Both the position numbers and the translations under genes were made by a program. Shown piece by piece: positions 1 to 5,659 of a stretch of 64,000 nucleotides of DNA. Location: positions 434,001-498,000 of the forward strand of contig NZ_FQYP01000003.1 of NCBI RefSeq assembly GCF_900141785.1, written 5' to 3'. The stretch comes from Aquimarina spongiae. Its GTDB lineage: Bacteria; Bacteroidota; Bacteroidia; Flavobacteriales; Flavobacteriaceae. The notes under the pieces were generated by a model. It saw nothing but the letters and a program-made list of their open reading frames with translations. It ran no database searches and was not told where the DNA came from. Position 1 is the first letter of the stretch; the number at the start of each line of letters is the position of its first letter.

Positions 1-1
1 T

Positions 2-1216
2 AATAACTTTATCTCTGGCCAATCTTTATTCCAGAATATACTTATCGCTATACTTTTGATTAGTGTCGGCCTTATTTTTGTCAATAGAAATTGGAGCATA
101 GGCGAAGTATTTTTTTTAGGACTCTCGATCGCAGGATTAACTTTCAGTGTATTTGCAATTCAAGAACGTTTGGGTTATAAATCACAAACAGTTCATCAGT
201 TTTGCACCTCTGTTGGAAAATCCAATTGTGGAGATGTGATTAATAACAATAGTGGTATCTTGTTCAAAGGGTTTTCATTAGCTGATGCGGGAGTACTTTT
301 TTTTGGAAGCTTAACACTATATCAAATATTTCATGGTTATACTTCTGCTTTGCTAATACCTGTTCTTATAGGAGTACCTTTTGTGTTATATTCATTATAT
401 TCTCAAGCATTCATCATTAAAACCTGGTGCGCTATCTGCTTATCCATGGGATTGGTTTCCATCGGATTAGCAGTAATTGCGCTGACTAGTCTATCCATTA
501 ATATTAATTGGCAAACGTTACCAGGGTTAGCCTTGGTTACCTCTCTTTTTACTATTGGATACTTTTTTATCAGAGATAAAATAAAAGAAAACAAAGAATA
601 TCGTTCGCAAAACCTGAAATTAAATCGATTTAAAAGAGATGGTCAAATATTTGGGCTTTTATATAACAACAGCGATAAAGTAGCCGATACCACCATTCTT
701 GAAAATGAAATTATTTTAGGTAATCCCAATGCGAATTTTAAAATTATCAGTCTTACCAATCCAATGTGTGGTTTTTGCAAAAATGCTTTTGAGGCTTATA
801 GCCGTCTTTTGAAATCTATGGGAGAACACCTACAGATAGTTGTACGTTTAAGCATTAATCCAGAGGAAACCAACAATCAGGCAACAAAAATAGGGCTTCG
901 CCTTTTTGAAATATATGATACACAAGGATCTCAAGCTTTTATTGAAGCGTATACTAGTTGGTTTGCAGACAGGACTTTTTCTAAGTGGATCAAAAAGTTT
1001 GGCACTCCAAATAATAATATGAAACACAATGAAATCTTTAAAAAACAAATAAATTGGGCCAATAAACATGAATTGCACTACACCCCTGCATCTATAATTA
1101 ACGGGACTATTTATCCAAAGAAATACACCTATGATGAGTTCTTTTATTTTGTAAGCATGTTGATTGAACAACAAAAAAGCCAAACGGTTAATGAAGATAA
1201 AACTGTGGAAGTATAG
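2..1216 (+). CDS. VKOR-thioredoxin membrane protein (5' end outside window)
   Basis: The frame is open to the left edge of the window, so the N-terminus is missing; the TTG at 56 is only an internal codon. Numbering from that codon, a multi-helix membrane part carries the VKOR cysteines (C50, C58 and a C125-x-x-C128 motif preceded by Trp), followed by a soluble thioredoxin-like part with a CGFC motif at 238-241. Proteins with this layout pass electrons between quinones and periplasmic thiols and so promote disulfide formation. In Bacteroidota such proteins often begin with a C39 peptidase domain that cuts double-glycine leaders; that part, if present, lies outside the window. It converges on a small Gly-Gly peptide gene and ends at a strong hairpin terminator. 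A decayed second copy lies at 2980-3329. The VKOR and thioredoxin calls are firm; the C39 part is inference. Confidence 0.85.
   Translation, partial: NNFISGQSLFQNILIAILLISVGLIFVNRNWSIGEVFFLGLSIAGLTFSVFAIQERLGYKSQTVHQFCTSVGKSNCGDVINNNSGILFKGFSLADAGVLFFGSLTLYQIFHGYTSALLIPVLIGVPFVLYSLYSQAFIIKTWCAICLSMGLVSIGLAVIALTSLSININWQTLPGLALVTSLFTIGYFFIRDKIKENKEYRSQNLKLNRFKRDGQIFGLLYNNSDKVADTTILENEIILGNPNANFKIISLTNPMCGFCKNAFEAYSRLLKSMGEHLQIVVRLSINPEETNNQATKIGLRLFEIYDTQGSQAFIEAYTSWFADRTFSKWIKKFGTPNNNMKHNEIFKKQINWANKHELHYTPASIINGTIYPKKYTYDEFFYFVSMLIEQQKSQTVNEDKTVEV
959..1155 (+). repeat. Direct repeat copy A (inside VKOR-thioredoxin gene)
   Basis: This 197-bp stretch recurs in the same orientation at 3071-3268 with about four substitutions and one inserted A. 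The sequences on either side of the two copies are much more different from each other, so the match is sharply bounded. The two copies bracket the peptide and JmjC oxygenase genes. Confidence 0.9.
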
Positions 1217-1225
1217 AAACAAAAA

Positions 1226-1258
1226 AAAGAGATTACCTAAAGTTTAGGTAATCTCTTT
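1226..1258. terminator. Intrinsic terminator, bidirectional
   Basis: A near-perfect inverted repeat with arms AAAGAGATTACCTAAA and its complement around a single-base centre, flanked by A-runs on the left and T on the right. It lies between the convergent VKOR-thioredoxin and small-peptide genes and can serve both. Confidence 0.85.
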
Positions 1259-1305
1259 AACCAAATTACACTTCTATGAAGTGTAAATGGCAAAAAAAAT
1301 TAGAA

Positions 1306-1467
1306 TTATTCTCTAACTAAAATCCTAATAATTCCACTATCGCAAAAAGTAATCGTCGTATCTCCAATTACATGTTTGCGACATTCTCCACCTCTAATTT
1401 TTTCAGGTGCTTTGATAGGATCGAACATTTCGAGACCCAATAGCTCGTCTAGCTTCTTTTTACTCAT
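1306..1467 (-). CDS. Small double-glycine peptide, candidate RiPP precursor
   Basis: A 53-residue peptide. I chose the ATG at 1467; an in-frame non-ATG codon at 1524 would add 19 residues and overlap the oxygenase stop. The first 25 residues are charged and contain a LDELLGLEMF-type helix like the leaders of Bacteroidota Gly-Gly peptides. Gly26-Gly27 would be the cleavage site, leaving a 26-residue core with Cys29 and Cys42 and several Thr, Ile and Asp residues. It follows the JmjC oxygenase gene by 34 bases on the same strand, so the two are probably cotranscribed, and it faces the VKOR-thioredoxin gene. The two core cysteines suit disulfide formation by that protein. The peptide's role is inferred from its shape and neighbours; I do not recognise a named family. 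Confidence 0.6.
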   Translation of the reverse strand: MSKKKLDELLGLEMFDPIKAPEKIRGGECRKHVIGDTTITFCDSGIIRILVRE

Positions 1468-1501
1468 AATATTTAGATTTAAAATTAATTCGTTTTTACA
1501 A

Positions 1502-2830
1502 CTACATATTCGTAATTGAGACAATTTCCTCGACGTTTTTGTTGGAGATTAACAACCCCTTTTTCTCATATAAGATTTCAAGCAATCTAAACGTTAATTC
1601 CTCTGGCCATTCTTCAAATAAGTCCTGTAAGAGGTCGGAAATCGTATTTTCTTTACCAGTATTTAATCTTCTAACCATCTCGATAATATCATCAGAATAA
1701 TTGATCATAAGCTTCTGTCCTTTTACAAAAAGATGAAGTTTTCCTGAAATTTGACTGTGGTAATACTCTATTTTATAAGGTAAATCCAAAGAGATCGAGC
1801 TGTTTTTTGACATTCCCACATGCTCTTTTGCTACTTTGCTTTTGAGAGATTTACTAAAGTTCAAGCTACTTTTAAGAGAGTACTGATAATCCTTGATTTC
1901 CATCTTTAAAAGATCCAAGAAGGATATTTTACTAAGAAAGTCTTTACTCTTTACATCCTTTGTTAATTCAGGATATAAATCTAATAGGGGATCTTTTTGA
2001 TAATCTATTGTTTCAACCGGTTTAGAATCGACAACGTAAGATTGATGCTGATTTACAAAACTCTTTTCCGCAACATATTCTGAATTAATATTGTCGGTAA
2101 CAGTTCTTAGCAATTTTTGTTTTGTAGGTCTATTGAACCATACCGTTACCGCAGCAGAAAGTTCATCGGTTTTACCTATATGCGGCATCCCCCAAGGCAT
2201 AAAGAAGATACCTCCTTCTTCGATATCAAATTTTTGAGCTTTGTGACTATAGAATTCTGCACGTCGCTCTCCAAGTTTTCCTCCTAATTCATTAATATAA
2301 ACCTCTTTGTCCCATAAATACATTTCTTTTTTTGCTGACCCCAAGTGTAAATGGATTACACTTTCTCCAACATAATCCATATGGATTCCCAATGGAGTCC
2401 ATCCATAATTCCCTATAAAAATAGTGATGTCCATTCCCATCATCGGATACCCCACTTTTTCCAATAGAGGTTTTAATTTTTCGTAGATTTCGACATTAAA
2501 ATCCTTGTTCCAACATTCAGAATGATTAAAAATAATACCGAATTTTTGTTTCCCAAAAAATCGATTTGTCCAAGATTCAAGTGTATCATCCTCTAATGGA
2601 GGATTTTCCATTAGGGTATCCTTTAAATCATCCCTTTTCTCTCCATTAACCCATACCCTGAATACTGCGGATTCGTCATAAGATTTAAAAACATCCAATG
2701 TTTTATCCAAAATATTGCTAGAGGTTTTACTTGAAAAGGCATTATTTAATGCTATTGGTTTTGTTAAATTTTCGGTTGATTTCAAAAAGTTATCCCACCA
2801 CTCATTAGAAAATTCTTTATTACTTACCAT
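1502..2830 (-). CDS. JmjC/cupin-like 2-oxoglutarate oxygenase with winged-helix tail
   Basis: A 442-residue protein. Residues about 90-235 form a cupin/JmjC-type fold with the Fe(II) triad H150-x-D152 and H217, next to a region rich in Trp and Gly. Enzymes of this family hydroxylate protein or peptide side chains using 2-oxoglutarate and oxygen. The C-terminal part (about 350-440) has a strand-strand-helix-helix pattern ending in a KKGLL-type motif. That resembles both the winged helix of bacterial ribosomal oxygenases (YcfD/RoxA) and the PqqD-like recognition element of peptide-modifying enzymes. The start is the ATG at 2830. The gene immediately downstream encodes a Gly-Gly peptide, which argues for peptide modification rather than ribosome modification. 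The oxygenase call is firm; the substrate is inference. Confidence 0.75.
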   Translation of the reverse strand: MVSNKEFSNEWWDNFLKSTENLTKPIALNNAFSSKTSSNILDKTLDVFKSYDESAVFRVWVNGEKRDDLKDTLMENPPLEDDTLESWTNRFFGKQKFGIIFNHSECWNKDFNVEIYEKLKPLLEKVGYPMMGMDITIFIGNYGWTPLGIHMDYVGESVIHLHLGSAKKEMYLWDKEVYINELGGKLGERRAEFYSHKAQKFDIEEGGIFFMPWGMPHIGKTDELSAAVTVWFNRPTKQKLLRTVTDNINSEYVAEKSFVNQHQSYVVDSKPVETIDYQKDPLLDLYPELTKDVKSKDFLSKISFLDLLKMEIKDYQYSLKSSLNFSKSLKSKVAKEHVGMSKNSSISLDLPYKIEYYHSQISGKLHLFVKGQKLMINYSDDIIEMVRRLNTGKENTISDLLQDLFEEWPEELTFRLLEILYEKKGLLISNKNVEEIVSITNM

Positions 2831-2862
2831 GACTAGAGTATTTATTGAAGATACATTAACGA

Positions 2863-2882
2863 TTCTAATTCTTTAATTAGAA
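2863..2882. repeat. Small inverted repeat upstream of JmjC gene
   Basis: TTCTAATT and its complement are separated by four bases, about 35 bases upstream of the oxygenase start codon. It could be an operator for the oxygenase-peptide unit. No TAnnTTTG promoter box was seen nearby on the minus strand. Confidence 0.35.
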
Positions 2883-2979
2883 CATTCACTTGTATATTCA
2901 CTCTAAATGATAAATGTTACTACGCTTTTTATTCTTTTTTTAAATTTATTCATAATCGTCTATTATACAGACAACTAAA

Positions 2980-3329
2980 ATTCAGCTTCAAACAACCAAA
3001 AATAGAACTTCAACTATTTGAAATTTATCATGTAGAAGGTCTCGAAGCGATTATCTATGCTTATGGAACATGGTTTGCAGACAGGACTTTTTCTAAGTGG
3101 ATCAAAAAGTTTGGCACTCCAAATAATAATATGAAATATAATGAAATCTTTAAAAAAACAAATAGATTGGGCCAATAAACATGAATTGCACTACACCCCT
3201 GCATCTATAATTAACGGGACTATTTACCCAAAGAAATACACCTATGATGAGTTCTTTTATTTTGTAAGTCTTTTGATTGAAAATTATAAAAATCAACCAA
3301 CGTAAGAAGAACAATCTATGGAAGTTTAA
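2980..3329 (+). pseudogene. Decayed C-terminal fragment of a second VKOR-thioredoxin gene
   Basis: Translation from about 2993 matches the C-terminal region of the intact gene at 2-1216. The part before 3071 is divergent but alignable (a LFEIY motif is shared). From 3071 to 3268 the DNA is almost identical to 959-1155. An extra A in the A-run near 3152 shifts the frame and brings a stop at 3176-3178. A further nonsense codon at 3303 precedes remnants of the original tail, which ended at 3329. The CxxC thioredoxin site and all membrane segments are gone. The mix of divergent flank and near-identical core suggests gene conversion or recombination before the frame was lost. Confidence 0.85.
3071..3268 (+). 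repeat. Direct repeat copy B (inside pseudogene)
   Basis: This is the partner of 959-1155, one base longer because of an extra A. Homologous recombination between the two copies would delete about 2.1 kb holding the peptide gene and the JmjC oxygenase gene. Confidence 0.9.
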
Positions 3330-3339
3330 CCAACTAAAA

Positions 3340-3377
3340 ATAAAAAGGAGCTACTCAAATAAGTAGCTCCTTTTTAT
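3340..3377. terminator. Strong bidirectional terminator
   Basis: A perfect 16-bp inverted repeat (arm ATAAAAAGGAGCTACT, loop of six bases) with A/T tracts at both ends. It closes the pseudogene region on the left and the sigma/anti-sigma operon on the right. Confidence 0.9.
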
Positions 3378-3400
3378 TTTTAAACATCTATTTAAAAAAA

Positions 3401-4201
3401 CTATTCCAACTCCCCCAAAAGCCTTTTCGCTTTTTGAGCATTAAACAAAGAATCATCAATAATTTGAGATAATATAGTTTTACATTCTTCGATTCTATCT
3501 GATTTTAAATAAACTAAACTTTTATACCAAAACGCTTTCGACTTATCAATTGAATCAGAATTCAATAGTTTATCAAAATTCTGTAGTGCTCTATCAAAAT
3601 TTCCATTTTCCAAATAAGAAAACCCAGTATAAATATAAATTGAAGGGTCTGTACCTTGTGTTTCCCTTTCGTATTGCTCAAATAACTGAATAGCTTGATC
3701 ATATTCATTCGATTTGAATAAAGCAACCGCTTCGGTTAGTAATTTATTCTCCGAGCCACGCTTAATTATAGAAGGTAAATCTGATTCTATGTAGAACTCT
3801 GTATACAATACATCATGACTTGGTCTTGAATTCCAAAAAACATTACTTATCAAAGCGATGATTAATATAGCAGCTACTGCACCTACAATGTATTTTATGC
3901 TCGAAGAGTTACTCCTTTTCTTCTTGTAATTTGCTCCTACCTGTCTCAATTTTGATTTCAAGACTATGGCTTCATCACTTTTCACATAGTTTTCTAACTC
4001 TTGTTTTACAGGGTCATTTTTATCCGCTTCTATAACCATCCAAGCACTATCGTTAAGATGGTGATTAACCTCATTTGCAAGTTGTACCTCTTCACGTAAT
4101 TTGGGGTTTTGTGACATCATTTCCTCAAATTGCTTCTGCTCTTCGGGAGTCATATCTCCCCCTAGATACGCTTCTATTTTTAAGTCAAAATTTTCTTCCA
4201 T
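3401..4201 (-). CDS. Membrane anti-sigma-like protein with periplasmic TPR repeats
   Basis: A 266-residue protein. Residues 1-50 have the acidic, helical start typical of Bacteroidota anti-sigma proteins (a YLGGDMTPEEQ motif followed by a segment like FEEMMSQNPKLREEV). A basic stretch KKKR (93-96) precedes one membrane helix at 103-123, and residues about 150-262 form tetratricopeptide repeats. With the basic residues inside, the N-terminus is cytoplasmic and the TPR part periplasmic. It starts five bases after the sigma factor stop, so the two are cotranscribed. The expected role is to hold the sigma factor at the membrane and release it on an envelope signal, with the TPR part as sensor or protease target. 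There is no zinc-finger anti-sigma motif, so the call rests on layout and N-terminal likeness. Confidence 0.7.
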   Translation of the reverse strand: MEENFDLKIEAYLGGDMTPEEQKQFEEMMSQNPKLREEVQLANEVNHHLNDSAWMVIEADKNDPVKQELENYVKSDEAIVLKSKLRQVGANYKKKRSNSSSIKYIVGAVAAILIIALISNVFWNSRPSHDVLYTEFYIESDLPSIIKRGSENKLLTEAVALFKSNEYDQAIQLFEQYERETQGTDPSIYIYTGFSYLENGNFDRALQNFDKLLNSDSIDKSKAFWYKSLVYLKSDRIEECKTILSQIIDDSLFNAQKAKRLLGELE

Positions 4202-4206
4202 TTGAG

Positions 4207-4770
4207 TTATTGCAATTGTCGATATCTACTATCTTTCTTAATCAAATCTTTCAGACGTTTTTTACACTTAAATACACGCTGAAAAGCTACATTTTCTGAG
4301 GAATAATTAAACTTCTCCACAATTACATCATAGGGCACTTTATTAAAGTATTCTCTTAAAAGCTTCATGCAATTCTCTGAAAGTTGTTTTATTTTTTCTT
4401 CAAAAAGCTCCCATCGCTCTTGTTCCAAAATAAAAGAGCTATGTTTCTCTTCCTCCTGTACTAGTTCTATTACCCCTTCATTTCTTACCACCTTTTTTCT
4501 ATTATTTAATTCTTTTCGCCATAAATTTTTACAAACCGTAAATAAATACCCTTCAAAAGTAGATTTAATTTCAAAGCGCCTAACTTTCACTCTAACGGTA
4601 AGTTGAAATAAAGCATCTTGAAATATTTCTTCAGCATCTTCGTAGGTGCCCTTATTCTTTCTCACAAAAGATAACACTGAAGGAAAAATCTTTTCATAAA
4701 TCTGCTTAATAACGTAATCATTTCCTGACAATAGACCTTCTAAATAGTTATCATCTCCTTTTTTTCGCAT
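4207..4770 (-). CDS. ECF-type RNA polymerase sigma-70 factor
   Basis: A 187-residue protein. I chose the ATG at 4770 over a TTG two codons upstream. Region 2 contains a DAEEIFQDALFQL helix that binds core polymerase and the -10 element. Region 4 ends in a helix-turn-helix (a VPYDVIVEKFNYSSENVAFQR-like stretch) that reads the -35 element. Regions 1 and 3 are absent, as is normal for this class. It is the first gene of an operon with the anti-sigma-like TPR protein, and it diverges from the lipoprotein-CHAT unit. A two-block motif shared by the 5046 and 8643 genes is a candidate for its promoter; the motif was not found before the sigma gene itself. Confidence 0.88.
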   Translation of the reverse strand: MRKKGDDNYLEGLLSGNDYVIKQIYEKIFPSVLSFVRKNKGTYEDAEEIFQDALFQLTVRVKVRRFEIKSTFEGYLFTVCKNLWRKELNNRKKVVRNEGVIELVQEEEKHSSFILEQERWELFEEKIKQLSENCMKLLREYFNKVPYDVIVEKFNYSSENVAFQRVFKCKKRLKDLIKKDSRYRQLQ

Positions 4771-4982
4771 TTTCAAAATTCACCTTGGATATAATTATAA
4801 TTCATAAATAAAAAAGATAGAAAAACACTAAACTAACATATTATCAGTATTTTCAAGAGCTAAATAAATAAAAAATAGGTTTTTAATATAAAAACACAAA
4901 AATGACTCAAAACACCTGACAATAAAACTATGGTATAGTATGATTTAGTGTATATAAAATAATCATTCAATCAAATTTCTTG

Positions 4983-5009
4983 GGTAAGATTCTTGAATTT
5001 AAATAACTA
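4983..5009 (+). promoter_or_regulatory. Candidate ECF promoter of the lipoprotein-CHAT unit
   Basis: GGTAAGA (4983-4989) and AATAACTA (5002-5009) are separated by exactly 12 bases, ending 36 bases before the lipoprotein ATG. The same two blocks with the same spacing occur before the RHS gene at 8571-8597. The spacing suits an ECF -35/-10 pair. No TAnnTTTG housekeeping box is present here. Confidence 0.55.
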
Positions 5010-5045
5010 CACTAAAGATATTAACAATTAATTTTTAAAACACTT

Positions 5046-5567
5046 ATGAAAACTAAGAGGATAATTTGGGGATTACTTATTTCAATAACACTCATGGCCT
5101 GTTCTACTGATGATACTATCATCCCCGAACAAGAAAACACAAAAACCTTAGAAAATACAATCAATAAATTCATTATCATTAACCCTGATGAAGAAGAACA
5201 GCAAGAAAATGAATATGAATATGGTATGCCTTTCGATAATAGTTATGAGGGTGAAGATTTTATAATTGAGCTATTTCATTCTCAGGAAAATGAAGCTGTT
5301 CGAGTCGATGTTCGACAAAAGTTCTATCAAAAATATCCTGATTTAGTATTGGTTAAAATTGCTGCTTCACAATCTCATCTTAATTCACCGAAAGCCAAAA
5401 TAGAACGTTGGTTTCTGACCTCTTTAAGAGGGTTAGAGAATTCTAGAGGGGCCCAGGATTTACCAGAAGAAGAAGATGATCCTACTCAATTAGAAGAGTT
5501 ATTGGCCAAATATTACCTTTTACTTTCAGAAATCAGAGAAGATGAACGAATTGAGTTATATGAATAA
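5046..5567 (+). CDS. Unknown acidic lipoprotein of the CHAT module
   Basis: A 173-residue protein. It begins with a lipoprotein signal whose lipobox is LMAC, with Cys19 as the lipidated residue. The mature part is strongly acidic: Glu-rich runs lie near residues 55-60, around 80 and at 138-145, and the end is also acidic. I do not recognise a family. Charged residues next to the lipidated Cys (STDD) are compatible with export to the outer membrane or surface. It lies between the divergent sigma operon and the CHAT gene, with 92 bases and a long hairpin before CHAT. It may be a partner, sensor or substrate of the CHAT protease; that is inference from position only. Confidence 0.7.
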   Translation: MKTKRIIWGLLISITLMACSTDDTIIPEQENTKTLENTINKFIIINPDEEEQQENEYEYGMPFDNSYEGEDFIIELFHSQENEAVRVDVRQKFYQKYPDLVLVKIAASQSHLNSPKAKIERWFLTSLRGLENSRGAQDLPEEEDDPTQLEELLAKYYLLLSEIREDERIELYE

Positions 5568-5611
5568 TCAATAGATCAACAAATTTTAAAAACATACTAA
5601 ATATATGGAGT

Positions 5612-5653
5612 AAGGATTTATAATTTTTATCTTGGATAAAATTATAAATCCTT
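5612..5653 (+). promoter_or_regulatory. Long hairpin just before the CHAT start codon
   Basis: A 20-base arm (5612-5631) and a 19-base arm (5635-5653) are complementary except for one extra T, with a three-base TTG loop. The CHAT ATG follows six bases later at 5660. Only a short T-run follows inside the coding region, so this may be an attenuator, an mRNA-processing or stability element, or a translation block rather than a simple terminator. Confidence 0.7.
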
Positions 5654-5659
5654 GTCTAA

